In this document: in pieces, positions 30,990 to 39,569 of the stretch | Numbering within the stretch: position 1 is the first letter of the stretch | Layout of the letters: every line of letters begins with the position of its first letter | DNA from: Bradyrhizobium diazoefficiens USDA 110 | GTDB taxonomy: Bacteria > Pseudomonadota > Alphaproteobacteria > Rhizobiales > Xanthobacteraceae | Direction: 5' to 3' | DNA length: 64,000 nucleotides | Assembly: GCF_000011365.1 (NCBI RefSeq) | Contig: NC_004463.1 | Coordinates: forward strand, 2,838,001 to 2,902,000 | Made by a program: the position numbers and the translations under genes | The notes under the pieces: model-generated | Seen by the model: only the letters and a program-made list of their open reading frames with translations | What the model was told of the DNA's origin: nothing | Databases searched by the model: none

Positions 30990-32069
30990 ATGAGTTTTAG
31001 CCTGCCGGACTTTCGCCGCAAATGGTCTTGTCGCGGCTATATGTCCGCCGGCGCGGCAATGGTTACCGTCGCGCTGGGGCTGACGCTTGGGCTCGCGGAT
31101 CGGGCGGAGGCGCGAAAATATGCTGCGCCGCTCGATATCTTTGGCTTTGGTACACCACGGCCGCGCGCGAAGGTTCATTCCGCCAAGATCCCGCTACCGA
31201 AACCTCGCCCCGCGGAGGCCCCCAAAGCACCGGACGGGGCCGCACCGGAGGCCGACGGCAAGCCTTCCCCGGACAAGCCTTCCCCCGACAAGCCGGCCGA
31301 GGCGCCGCCGCTGCCCGAGAAGCAGGTCTCGGCCTGCCGGCTCGCGCTGACCGAGGAGATCGCAATTGCACCCTCCATCCCCGATATCCGCGGCCCCGGC
31401 GGCTGCGGTGGCGAGGATCTGGTGCGGCTGGAGGCCATCGTGCTGCCGGACAAGCGCAAGGTGGCGGTCAAGCCGGCGGCGATCCTTCGCTGCACCATGG
31501 CGTCTGCGATAGCCGACTGGGTGCGCAAGGACATGGTGCCGCTGGCTACCAGTCTCGGCTCGACCATCAGCGATCTCGACAATTTCGATAGCTTCGAGTG
31601 CCGCGGCCGCAATCGCATCGTTGGAGCGTTGCTGTCCGAGCACGGCAAGGCCAACGCCCTCGACGTCCGCGCCGTCAAGCTCGCCAACGGGCAGTCGATT
31701 GGCCTCACCGATCGCACCATGTCGCGTGACGTGCGCGAGCGTGTGCTGCATTCGGTGTGCGCGCGCTTTTCCACCGTGCTCGGCCCTGGCTCGGACTGGT
31801 ACCACGAGGACCATATCCATCTCGACCTGGCGCAGCGGCGCAACGACTACCGGATCTGCCAGTGGAACGTCTGGGATCCCCTGCCGCAGATCGCGCCGCT
31901 GCTGCCGGCGGAACGGCCCGAGGAGGCGCCGCCGCGCGAGGTCGCGTCCAAGCCTGAGGCAAAGGATGGGGCTGGTGACGAGGCGGCGGAGAAATCCCCC
32001 GCGCCTGCGGACAAGCCGGCGGCCGACAAGGTCCAGCCGTCCAAGCCGGCAACAAAAAAGCGCCGGTAA
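30990..32069 (+). CDS. Extensin-like C-terminal domain protein
   Basis: A 359-residue exported protein: N-terminal hydrophobic signal (MVTVALGLTLGLADRAEA), a Pro/Lys/Ala-rich linker, then the extensin-like family C domain (about 130-310; CRLALTEEIAIAPSIPDI, LRCTMASAIADWV, RGRNRIVGALLSEHGKANALD, SDWYHEDHIHLDL). The HEDHIHLDL motif with Cys pairs recalls peptidase M15-type cell-wall enzymes. A second Ala/Pro/Lys tail follows. ATG at MSFSLP is chosen; an earlier one adds six residues. Convergent with the L,D-transpeptidase gene. Confidence 0.85.
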   Translation: MSFSLPDFRRKWSCRGYMSAGAAMVTVALGLTLGLADRAEARKYAAPLDIFGFGTPRPRAKVHSAKIPLPKPRPAEAPKAPDGAAPEADGKPSPDKPSPDKPAEAPPLPEKQVSACRLALTEEIAIAPSIPDIRGPGGCGGEDLVRLEAIVLPDKRKVAVKPAAILRCTMASAIADWVRKDMVPLATSLGSTISDLDNFDSFECRGRNRIVGALLSEHGKANALDVRAVKLANGQSIGLTDRTMSRDVRERVLHSVCARFSTVLGPGSDWYHEDHIHLDLAQRRNDYRICQWNVWDPLPQIAPLLPAERPEEAPPREVASKPEAKDGAGDEAAEKSPAPADKPAADKVQPSKPATKKRR

Positions 32070-32082
32070 AACCGGCGCTTTT
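32056..32082. terminator. Bidirectional intrinsic terminator
   Basis: AAAAGCGCCGG / CCGGCGCTTTT with loop TAAAA; the extensin-like gene's stop codon is in the loop. T-runs on both sides (TTTT plus strand, TTTTTT minus strand) end both convergent genes. Confidence 0.9.
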
Positions 32083-32107
32083 GAATGTCGGAGATCGGGA
32101 GAGGCGA

Positions 32108-32794
32108 TCAGTAGCTGCCCGCCTGGCCAGTTCCGCCGGCACCGAGCGCCAGGCGCGAATTGTAGGGCGAGTCGCCGTGCTTCGGCTCGAGCACCACCAC
32201 GATGGTGCCGACCTTGACGCGGCCATAGAGGTCGATCGCGTCCTCGTTGGTCAGACGGATGCAGCCCGACGAGATCGAGGCGCCGATATATTCCGGCTGG
32301 TTGGTGCCGTGGATGCGGAACAGCGTGTCCTTGCCGCCCGAGTAGAGATACATCGCGCGGGAGCCCATCGGATTGTCCGGACCGGGCGCAACATAGGTCG
32401 GCACGCCCAGGCGCGAAATCTCGCCCGGGGTCGGATGCCAGGCCGGCCACTCGGTCATGCTGCCGACCTTGGCGATGCCTGACCAGGCCATGGCTTCTTC
32501 GCCGACGGTGATGCCGTAACGGATCGCCTTGCCGCCATCCAGCACGTAATAGAGGTAGTGGTTGTCGGAATCGACCACGATCGAGCCGGGCGATTCTTTG
32601 CGGTGATATTCGACGATGGCGCGGCGGAACGGCTCTGCGACCGGGGTGTTTTCGTACCGGACCTTGGCGAGCAGTTCCTTGTCCTTCGGCTTGAAGGCCT
32701 TGGTGTCGGTCGCTTCGAAATGCGTGGCCTGCATGCAGCCCGACAGCATCAGGCCAGCGGCCAAAATCCCCAACTTAACTTTCAGCGACGACAT
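32108..32794 (-). CDS. L,D-transpeptidase lipoprotein
   Basis: A 228-residue YkuD-family protein. The N-terminus is a lipoprotein signal with lipobox LSGC (residues 17-20), so it is membrane-anchored in the periplasm. The YkuD domain covers about 70-210 with IVVDSDNHYLYYVL, YGITVGEEAM and the catalytic HGTNQP / SSGCIRL motif. It crosslinks peptidoglycan or attaches proteins to it. Bradyrhizobium carries many paralogues. Convergent with the extensin-like gene. Confidence 0.93.
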   Translation of the reverse strand: MSSLKVKLGILAAGLMLSGCMQATHFEATDTKAFKPKDKELLAKVRYENTPVAEPFRRAIVEYHRKESPGSIVVDSDNHYLYYVLDGGKAIRYGITVGEEAMAWSGIAKVGSMTEWPAWHPTPGEISRLGVPTYVAPGPDNPMGSRAMYLYSGGKDTLFRIHGTNQPEYIGASISSGCIRLTNEDAIDLYGRVKVGTIVVVLEPKHGDSPYNSRLALGAGGTGQAGSY

Positions 32795-33131
32795 GATTTG
32801 GTTCCAATCAAAACAATACCGCGCGGGAAAGCCTGAGCTTAGCGCCCAACTTCCTCGACTCCGTTAATCCCATTATCGTTGAAATCTGCCACAATTCCAG
32901 CACTCAAGGCCTTTTCCCGCGCTGCGAGACCTCAGCTGTGGCTTTTTTGCCGCAAGTTTTTCAGGTTTACGCGGGTTTTGGGGCAAAGCGTGCCGGATTG
33001 TCGATTCTGTGTCACGGTTGGGCCACAGCGTCGCCACAAATGCAAACGCTCCGTTAATGTGCTTGTCATGATGAACTTGTCAGAATCGCGCTAAAGGCTG
33101 TCATTCTGTCGCAGGTTCTCTGGAGTTGTTC
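32795..33131. other. 337-bp divergent intergenic region
   Basis: Separates the divergent L,D-transpeptidase and CorA genes and must hold both promoters. On the plus strand GCCACA (32888) and TGTGGC (32937) could close a multi-branched RNA followed by six T (32943-32948), a possible small RNA or attenuator. No protein-coding signal and no Mg2+ riboswitch consensus is seen. Confidence 0.5.
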
Positions 33132-34109
33132 ATGTTTTCGGTGTTTGTTCCCTCCGAGTCCTCCCTCAAGAAGGCCGTCATCGAGGATCTCACGGCGTTG
33201 CCGGAGAATGCGGTCTGGATCGACCTCTTCAGTCCGAGTGCGGCCGAGGACAAGGCGGTGGAGCGGCTTGCGGGCATCGCCATCCCGACCCGGGAAGACA
33301 TGCAGGAGATCGAGATCTCCAGCCGCCTCTATATCGAGAACGGCGCGCGCTACATGACCGCGACGCTGATGTGCCACTCCGATACCGACATGCCCCGGAC
33401 CACGGCGGTGACCTTCATCCTCGGCGACCACCGCCTGGTGACGGTGCGCTACGACCTGCCGAAGCCGTTCGCCCTGGTCGAGGCCAAGCTGGGCCGCTCG
33501 TGCACGCCGGCGATCACCGGCGAGATGGTGCTGATGGAACTGCTGGACGCCGTGATCGACCGCTGCGCCGACATTCTGGAGCGCTGCGGCGCCGAGATCG
33601 ACCAGGTTTCGCACGACATCTTCGAGCCCGAGAGCGAGCGCCACGGCCACGCCAAGCAATATTCCCAGATCCTGATCTCGATCGGCCGCAAGGGCGATCT
33701 GACCTCCAAGGTTCGCGAGAGCCTGGTCTCGATCGGCCGCGTCGTCGCCTTCCTCTCGGCGGTGGTTGAGGGCGTGAAATGGTCCAAGGACATGCGCGAG
33801 CAGCTCAAGACCATGCAGCGCGACGTCTCCTCGCTGACCGACCACGCCTCCTATCTCTCCAGCAAGATTACCTTCGTGCTCGACGCCATGCTCGGCGTCG
33901 TCAATCTCGAGCAGAACAACATCATCAAGCTGTTTTCGGTCATGGCTGTTGTCCTGATGCCGCCGACGCTGATCGCCTCGATCTACGGCATGAACTTCAA
34001 GTCGATGCCGGAACTCGAATGGGCGCACGGCTATCCGATGGCACTGGTGCTGATGCTGATCGCGGCCATCGTCCCGTACTGGATCTTCAAGCTCAAGAAG
34101 TGGCTCTGA
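33132..34109 (+). CDS. corA: CorA-family magnesium/cobalt transporter
   Basis: A 325-residue membrane protein: a long cytoplasmic domain, the stalk helix, and two C-terminal membrane helices with the signature YGMNF between them (MAVVLMPPTLIASIYGMNFK, then PMALVLMLIAAIVPYWIFKL). CorA forms pentameric Mg2+ (also Co2+/Ni2+) channels. ATG is preferred over a TTG two codons upstream. Monocistronic. Confidence 0.93.
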   Translation: MFSVFVPSESSLKKAVIEDLTALPENAVWIDLFSPSAAEDKAVERLAGIAIPTREDMQEIEISSRLYIENGARYMTATLMCHSDTDMPRTTAVTFILGDHRLVTVRYDLPKPFALVEAKLGRSCTPAITGEMVLMELLDAVIDRCADILERCGAEIDQVSHDIFEPESERHGHAKQYSQILISIGRKGDLTSKVRESLVSIGRVVAFLSAVVEGVKWSKDMREQLKTMQRDVSSLTDHASYLSSKITFVLDAMLGVVNLEQNNIIKLFSVMAVVLMPPTLIASIYGMNFKSMPELEWAHGYPMALVLMLIAAIVPYWIFKLKKWL

Positions 34110-34294
34110 TACCTACCGAGACCTTACGCCGTTCGTCGAGACATGGTGGTTGGTGTCGCAGAATAGAGCGGGATTGCGGCGTCGCGGTGATGCGTGGCTG
34201 CCGCCCCAATTCCTCCGGTAAAATTTGAGCGGTGAGCTGAACGTTTGCGCGAAACTTGTCTGCGATAAGTAGTGCGTAGCCGCGAGGAACAGCC

Positions 34295-34513
34295 ATGGTT
34301 GAAAAACACATAACGTCGCCCCGGAACGTCATCGATCTGGCGAACTATCGTCAGGCCCTGGCGAACGGCAAGGCGTCGTCGATGTCGGCACGCATGTGCC
34401 GGCACTGTGGTGCTCCGCTGCTCGATGGTGAGAACGACGACGACTGCTCGACTGCATTCAACACGGCCACGCCAAGGCCGCGCGAGAGGTCACGTCGGAT
34501 TCGACTCGATTGA
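34295..34513 (+). CDS. Conserved small CxxC protein
   Basis: A 72-residue protein with a central MCRHCGAPLLDGENDDDCS motif (a CxxC plus a later Cys), resembling a half zinc ribbon, then a basic tail. This is a small family with many copies in Bradyrhizobium; function unknown. Followed by an inverted repeat that may terminate it. Confidence 0.7.
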   Translation: MVEKHITSPRNVIDLANYRQALANGKASSMSARMCRHCGAPLLDGENDDDCSTAFNTATPRPRERSRRIRLD

Positions 34514-34528
34514 GCAACGGAAGGTAAG

Positions 34529-34566
34529 GGCGATCCAGGTCTTGCGGCGGCTTTGTCTGGATCGCC
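34529..34566 (+). terminator. Inverted repeat after CxxC protein gene
   Basis: GGCGATCCAG / CTGGATCGCC, perfect 10-bp arms with an 18-base loop, 15 bp after the stop. No T-run. Confidence 0.5.
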
Positions 34567-34593
34567 TGCTTCCCTAGGCACTGTTTCCAATTC

Positions 34594-34679
34594 CGTCATT
34601 GCGAGAAGCGAAGCGACGAACCAATCCAGACCGTCTCCGTGGAGGCGGCCTGGATTGCTTCGCTGCGCTCGCAATGACG
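34594..34679. repeat. REP-like palindrome, CGTCATTGCGAG family
   Basis: CGTCATTGCGAG at one end and CTCGCAATGACG at the other, with CAATCCAG / CTGGATTG inner arms and GGAGGCGGCC in the loop. A second family of intergenic palindromes, widely seen in Bradyrhizobium. Confidence 0.85.
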
Positions 34680-34695
34680 ACTGCTAAAGGATGGT

Positions 34696-35448
34696 CTAGA
34701 CGTGCTGGCCGCCGTTGATGTGGATCTCGGCGCCATTGACGTAAGACGAGGTGTCCGTGCACAGCACGTAGACGATCTTGGCGACCTCGTCGGGCGTGCC
34801 GAGCCGGTGCATCGGGATCTGCTGCTCCACGATCTTCTCGGTGCCGGGCGACAGGATCGAGGTGTCGATCTCGCCCGGTGCGATCGCGTTGACGCGGACG
34901 CCGACGCGGCCGAAGTCCGAGGCCATCTCGCGCGTCAGGGATGCAAGCGCTGCCTTGGAGGTGGCGTAGGCTGCGCCTGCGAAGGGATGCACGCGCGAGC
35001 CCGCGATCGAGGTGACGTTCACGACCGAGCCTCTGGCCGCCTTCAGCTCCTCGATCAGTCCGCGCGCCATCATGATAGGCGCGAAGAAGTTGACGTGGAA
35101 GACATGCGTCCAGGTATCGAGGTCGGTGTCGACCGAACCGAGCCGGGAGCCGCCCGGGCCCTTCGGCGAGATCGCGGCGTTGTTGACCAGCGCATGAAGC
35201 ATGCCGCCCTCGAGGCGGTTGCGGATTTCGGAAATCGCGCGGGTCGTGTCCTTGGGGTCGGCGAGGTCGACCTGGATGTGGTCCTCAGGGCCCGCATCCC
35301 AGGGGCAGTCCTCCGGGAAGGGATGCCGCGAGCAGGTGATGACGCGCCAGCCCGCCGAGGAGAAGCGGATCACGGTGGCATGGCCGATACCGCGGCTCGC
35401 TCCGGTCAGGAGCAGCGTGCGTCGCGGTGCGTTTGACGAATGCGGCAT
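34696..35448 (-). CDS. SDR family oxidoreductase
   Basis: A 250-residue short-chain dehydrogenase with intact motifs: LLTGASRGIGHAT (cofactor), NNAAISP, the catalytic Ser in VVNVTSIAGS and YATSK (Tyr-x3-Lys), and the C-terminal NGAEIHINGG. It resembles 3-oxoacyl-ACP reductase-type enzymes; substrate unknown. Its start is only 21 bp after the pdxH stop on the same strand, so it is probably the second gene of a pdxH operon. Confidence 0.92.
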   Translation of the reverse strand: MPHSSNAPRRTLLLTGASRGIGHATVIRFSSAGWRVITCSRHPFPEDCPWDAGPEDHIQVDLADPKDTTRAISEIRNRLEGGMLHALVNNAAISPKGPGGSRLGSVDTDLDTWTHVFHVNFFAPIMMARGLIEELKAARGSVVNVTSIAGSRVHPFAGAAYATSKAALASLTREMASDFGRVGVRVNAIAPGEIDTSILSPGTEKIVEQQIPMHRLGTPDEVAKIVYVLCTDTSSYVNGAEIHINGGQHV

Positions 35449-35469
35449 GAAGGTCTTTCAGGTCGGGGC

Positions 35470-36111
35470 CTAAGGGTACATCCGCGTCTTGGACCACTTC
35501 TGGCCGGCGGCGTCACGACGAAATTCGATGCGGTCGTGCAGACGGAATGGGCGATCGTGCCAGAACTCGATGCGGACCGGTGTGATGCGCCAGCCGCTCC
35601 AGCCCGGCGGCCGTGGCACCTCGCCGATGATGTATTTGGCCGCGACTTTTGCGATTGCCTGTTCGAAGGCGAAGCGGCTCTCCAGCGCCTCGGACTGCTT
35701 GCTCGCCCAGGCGCCGATCTGCGCCTGCTTGGGGCGGGTGGCGAAATAGGCGTCGGCCTCGGCGTCAGTCACCGGCGTCACGTTGCCGCGGATGCGGACC
35801 TGACGGCGCAGCGACTTCCAGTGAAAAAGTAACGCTGCCTTAGGATTTGCGGCGAGTTCACGGCCCTTCTGGCTCGCGATGTGGCTGTAGAAGACAAAAC
35901 CCTCGGTATCGAAGCCCTTCATCAGCACCATGCGCACGTCAGGCAAGCCGTCCGGGTCGACGGTTGCGAGCGCCATGGCATTCGGATCGTTCGGCTCGCT
36001 CTTGATCGCCTCGTTCAGCCAGGTCTCGAACAGCGCAAAAGGCTCGTCAGCGGCGGTGAAATCACCGGATGTTAAGGGTGTCTGGTGTTTCATCGAGGTC
36101 GTGTCGGTCAT
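35470..36111 (-). CDS. pdxH: Pyridoxamine 5'-phosphate oxidase
   Basis: A 213-residue FMN enzyme of normal family length. [58 protein letters not shown] in outline and the C-terminal [18 protein letters not shown] / RMYP motifs match PdxH. It oxidises pyridoxine or pyridoxamine 5'-phosphate to PLP. Upstream of the SDR gene in the same direction, divergent from a small lipoprotein gene. Confidence 0.95.
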   Translation of the reverse strand: MTDTTSMKHQTPLTSGDFTAADEPFALFETWLNEAIKSEPNDPNAMALATVDPDGLPDVRMVLMKGFDTEGFVFYSHIASQKGRELAANPKAALLFHWKSLRRQVRIRGNVTPVTDAEADAYFATRPKQAQIGAWASKQSEALESRFAFEQAIAKVAAKYIIGEVPRPPGWSGWRITPVRIEFWHDRPFRLHDRIEFRRDAAGQKWSKTRMYP

Positions 36112-36165
36112 GTCTGGAGTCCGAGTTGCGTTCCGCGGCCCAAAACGCGTTGTTGTCCGCTACCG

Positions 36166-36177
36166 CCCTATATAGGG
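36166..36177. promoter_or_regulatory. AT-rich palindrome in the pdxH/lipoprotein gap
   Basis: CCCTATATAGGG, a perfect 12-bp palindrome whose TATATA could serve as a -10 box in either direction between the divergent genes. Confidence 0.3.
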
Positions 36178-36224
36178 CATGGGGACGCGTTGGCCTATCG
36201 GCGATCCGGCCGTCCGGCCTTGTC

Positions 36225-36632
36225 ATGACGATGGTCCTGATCGGCTTCGGCGCCGGCGGCTGCAGCTTTTCGCGCAACGACACCAGCGCCTATGCCAAGG
36301 CCGACGACAGCGACCTCACCGGCTCGATCGCGCGGCCGGCGAAGGACGCAGCACCGACCGAGACCGATCTTGCCTTCGCCCGCAACGCCGCCTCCGACGT
36401 GCTGAGCAAGGGCGACAAGGATTCCAGCCAGCACTGGGAGAATCCGGTGACCGGGGCGCGCGGCTCGGTGACGCCGATCGCGCAATCCTATGCCGCCGAG
36501 GATGGCCGCAGGTGCCGCGACTTCCTCGCCAGCTACGTCAACGGCAATACCGAAAGCTGGCTCCAGGGCGCCGGCTGCCAAAGCAGCCGTGGCCGTTGGG
36601 AGATTCATACGCTAAAGCCGTGGCGGAGCTAG
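36225..36632 (+). CDS. RT0821/Lpp0805-type surface lipoprotein
   Basis: A 135-residue protein. The N-terminus MTMVLIGFGAGGC is a short lipoprotein signal with Cys at 13. The C-terminal half (HWENPVTGARGSVTPIAQSY, then RRCRDFLASYVNG and GAGCQSSRGRWEIH) matches the conserved C-terminal domain of RT0821/Lpp0805 17-kDa-type surface proteins: a small beta domain with two Cys. Function unknown. The start is uncertain, since no strong ribosome-binding site is seen and the frame is open upstream. Confidence 0.75.
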   Translation: MTMVLIGFGAGGCSFSRNDTSAYAKADDSDLTGSIARPAKDAAPTETDLAFARNAASDVLSKGDKDSSQHWENPVTGARGSVTPIAQSYAAEDGRRCRDFLASYVNGNTESWLQGAGCQSSRGRWEIHTLKPWRS

Positions 36633-36742
36633 GATTCGGCCGGCAATCCTAGTTGCAAAAATGCCACTCTCTCCCCACATGGTTCGCAGGTGGGGCGGGG
36701 AGCCCTTTGAACAATTCGATTTCTTTGAAGGAGACGTGACGG

Positions 36743-37705
36743 ATGCGCGACCCCTATGAGGTCTTGGGGGTGCCGCGGAGCGCCAATGCTGCCGCGATCA
36801 AGAGCGCCTATCGCAAGCTTGCCAAGAAGCACCATCCCGACAGCAACAAGGACGACCCGAAGGCCGCCGAGCGTTTCGCCGAACTCAATTCGGCCAACGA
36901 GATCCTCGGCGACGAGGACAAGCGCAAGCAGTTCGACCGCGGCGAGATCGACGCCGACGGCAAGCCGCGCTTCCAGGGCTTTCCGGGCGGCGGCGGGCCG
37001 CGCGGCCGCGCGGGTCCCGGCGGGTTCGAGAGCTATACGTTCCGCTCCGGCGGCGGCCCGGGTCAGGGCGGCGGCGCGTTCGAGGACATCCTCAACAGCA
37101 TGTTCGGCGGCGGGGTGCGCGGCGCGCGGCCGGGGGCCGGCGGCGCCGGGCAGTTCGAATTCGACACCGGCGGGATCGGGCTCGATCTCGACGTGAACGT
37201 CGCCATGTCCGTCTCGCTAGAGGAGTCGGTCAAGGGCGGCGAGAAGCGCGTCCGTCTGCCGACGGGCAAGGAGCTCAACGTCAAGATTCCGGCCGGCGTC
37301 ACCGAGGGCCAGCAGATCCGGCTGCGCGGGCAGGGCGAGAGCGCCCAGGGCCATCCGCCGGGCGATCTTCTGATCACCATCGGCATCGCGCCGCACCCGT
37401 ATTTCAAGGTCGAGGGCGCGGATCTCAGGATCGACCTGCCGGTCACGCTCTACGAGGCGGTGCTCGGCGGCAAGGTCCGCGTGCCGACCCTTGGGAATGC
37501 GGTCGAACTCTCGGTCCCGAAGAACACTTCCAGCGGCCGCACCTTCCGGCTGAAGGGCAAGGGCCTGCCGAAAGCAGGCGGAACCGGGGATCTCTTCGTC
37601 ACTGTCAGGATTATGCTACCGGACGGGAACGACGCCGAGCTTGAAGCATTGATGGAGAAGTGGCGGGACCAACACCCCTACAATCCACGTAGCGGGCTTG
37701 GTTAG
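36743..37705 (+). CDS. DnaJ-like co-chaperone, class II (CbpA type)
   Basis: A 320-residue J-domain protein: residues 1-65 carry the J domain with HPD in [11 protein letters not shown], then a Gly/Phe-rich region (75-150) and two C-terminal substrate-binding beta domains ([39 protein letters not shown]). The zinc-finger region of true DnaJ is missing, as in CbpA. It stimulates DnaK and delivers unfolded substrates. GAAGGAGACG precedes the ATG. Confidence 0.92.
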   Translation: MRDPYEVLGVPRSANAAAIKSAYRKLAKKHHPDSNKDDPKAAERFAELNSANEILGDEDKRKQFDRGEIDADGKPRFQGFPGGGGPRGRAGPGGFESYTFRSGGGPGQGGGAFEDILNSMFGGGVRGARPGAGGAGQFEFDTGGIGLDLDVNVAMSVSLEESVKGGEKRVRLPTGKELNVKIPAGVTEGQQIRLRGQGESAQGHPPGDLLITIGIAPHPYFKVEGADLRIDLPVTLYEAVLGGKVRVPTLGNAVELSVPKNTSSGRTFRLKGKGLPKAGGTGDLFVTVRIMLPDGNDAELEALMEKWRDQHPYNPRSGLG

Positions 37706-38031
37706 GGCGCGGTCGGAACTGAAGGGGTTTTCCTAAGGTCTACAGCATCCTCTCTTGCGGATGATGCTCGTCATATGCCTGAGGCGCGATAGCGCTTCTC
37801 GGCTCATATGCTCGACGTGTCGGCTGTCCGGCGGGGCAGCCGATAAAAAGGTGCGGCCTCGAGAGGGGGACCAGCGCGGTACCAAAAACCCCAATCGAGG
37901 CCGCCCGCGTCGATCGGCGGATCGAACGCTGCTCATTTTCGCGTGATCATCCGGTGCGATAATGAGACGCGCCGATGTCTTGATTCCAAATTTTCAATGA
38001 CGGAATCGAGGCACCGCGCTTGCGCGGTTGT
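37706..38031. other. 326-bp gene-free structured region
   Basis: Rich in inverted repeats: GAGGCGC GATA GCGCTTC near 37779; CGGCTG / CAGCCG at 37821-37842; GCGGCCTCGA (37853) / TCGAGGCCGC (37895). Two short overlapping reading frames here look spurious. The stacking of stems suggests a structured RNA rather than coding DNA; no known RNA family is recognised. Confidence 0.5.
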
Positions 38032-38802
38032 CTAGGTGCCGTTTTTCTCTGCCTGGTCGTACACGGCCTGCGCCACCTTGGTCAGCCGGTCGCGATCGCC
38101 ACCGCCGCTGACGACGTAGCCGACCCCGCGCTCCGCCCAGAACAGCGCGCCGTCCTTGTCCGTCTTGGCGTACCGCATCTGCGTTGCACCATTCTCGGTC
38201 TTGGCGGTGTAGATCGTGTACCGCTCGCCCGAGGCGCCCTCATACATCAGGAACGACGCCGGACCGTTCGGCCCTGGCAGGAGCCGGCCGCCGACCAGCT
38301 TCAACCCGCTCGCCTCCAGGTTCGGCGCGAACACGGTCCAGCCGCAGCGCCGGGTCAGCCAGGCCTGGAGATGGTCACGCTCGTTGCCGCCGACCTCGAC
38401 GGGGTGGCGGACCTCGACGACATAGAGGCGGTGGGCGTCGAGTGCGTCGGCCGTAAAACTCTGGAAGGTCGAGGGGGAGTTGGCGGCGCCATGCGCGATC
38501 CAGCCGGCGGTGCCGCCGGCGACGAAGGCAACCAGCACAGCCGCGGCGGCGCCATAGAGCCATTGCCGGGGGCGGCGCTCCAGCCGTTCGAGCTCCAGCC
38601 GTACCGGCACCGGCTCCTGGGCGACGGAATCGTAGCGGGCGTGCAGCATCTCGGCCATGTCGCGCCAGGACTGCACCCGCTCGGCATCGTCAGGATGGGC
38701 GGCAAGCCAGGCCTCGACGTCGGCGCGGCGCTCGGCCGGCAGCTCGCCATCGACATAGGCGTGCAACTCGTCTTCGGTGATCGGAATATTGCGGTCGTTC
38801 AT
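38032..38802 (-). CDS. Anti-sigma factor, membrane-anchored
   Basis: A 256-residue single-pass membrane protein. The N-terminal domain (ITEDELHAYVDGELPAERRA) is the anti-sigma binding helix type, without the zinc-binding HxxxCxxC of ZAS proteins. A membrane helix covers about 80-103 (LYGAAAAVLVAFVAGGTAGW) and a periplasmic domain follows. It lies 106 bp downstream of the ECF sigma factor gene on the same strand, so the pair is the usual sigma/anti-sigma unit. The sensed signal is unknown. Confidence 0.88.
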   Translation of the reverse strand: MNDRNIPITEDELHAYVDGELPAERRADVEAWLAAHPDDAERVQSWRDMAEMLHARYDSVAQEPVPVRLELERLERRPRQWLYGAAAAVLVAFVAGGTAGWIAHGAANSPSTFQSFTADALDAHRLYVVEVRHPVEVGGNERDHLQAWLTRRCGWTVFAPNLEASGLKLVGGRLLPGPNGPASFLMYEGASGERYTIYTAKTENGATQMRYAKTDKDGALFWAERGVGYVVSGGGDRDRLTKVAQAVYDQAEKNGT

Positions 38803-38908
38803 ATCGATCGTCTCTGGCTCTGCGGCCCAAAATATCCTTCGTGACTCAACTTCGCTCGCTTTGTCGGCAGGCTGCGGACGGACCCAACGCGTTGCATCAA
38901 TCCTGCCA

Positions 38909-39397
38909 TCATTTCACCCGCCTGAGCGCCGGGCGCTCACCCTCCAGCGAGGCTTTAACGTGGGCGCGGGCGCGTGCCAGGCGCGACATCACGGTGCCGA
39001 TCGGCACGCCCTGGATGTCAGCGACCTCGCGGTAGCTCATGCCCTCCAGCATCACCAAAAGCAGCACCGAGCGCTGCTCCTCGACCAGCGTTGCCAGCGC
39101 CTTCTCGATGTCGCGTCCCTCGGCTTCGGTCCCGCTGGCGTCCGGGTTGTTCTCTGTCAGCTGCATGAATTGCGGCCGCCTTGCCAGCGAGCGTCGCCGG
39201 TTCTTGTTGAGGTTGGTCAGGATCGTATAGAGCCAGCTCCTGACGTCGCCTCCGAGAAACAGGCGCTCCGAACGCAGCGCGCGCACCAACGTATCCTGCA
39301 CCAGATCGTCGGCCGCATCCGCATCGCGCGTGAGCGCGCGGGCGTAGCGTCGCAACGCCGGGATCATGGCTTCCACACTTTGGCGAAACGCGCTCAT
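38909..39397 (-). CDS. ECF-type sigma factor
   Basis: A 162-residue sigma-70 family protein with region 2 (YARALTRDADAADDLVQDTL, RALRSERLFLGGDVRSWLYT) and region 4 (LVMLEGMSYREVADIQGVPI, GTVMSRLARAR). It directs RNA polymerase to a small regulon, released by its anti-sigma partner encoded next to it. The 172-bp gap upstream to fabI shows no recognisable autoregulatory repeat. Confidence 0.93.
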   Translation of the reverse strand: MSAFRQSVEAMIPALRRYARALTRDADAADDLVQDTLVRALRSERLFLGGDVRSWLYTILTNLNKNRRRSLARRPQFMQLTENNPDASGTEAEGRDIEKALATLVEEQRSVLLLVMLEGMSYREVADIQGVPIGTVMSRLARARAHVKASLEGERPALRRVK

Positions 39398-39569
39398 TGC
39401 CGCCTTGACGTCCTGGTGTTCGGCGCAAGCGCCTTACCCATCATAACACCCGAACGGAACGGCTATTCCGGCGCTCGAAACAGCGTTAACGCCGCGTATT
39501 AGGACTGTACCGCGAAGGAGGGCTGGTGTACCTCCAAACCTCAACGAGAGCTCGACGGGACGTTCAAAA

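Noticed and set aside
37733..37946. Two short overlapping frames (63 and 67 residues) on opposite strands
   Set aside because: No ribosome-binding site or protein-like composition; the DNA is instead rich in inverted repeats.
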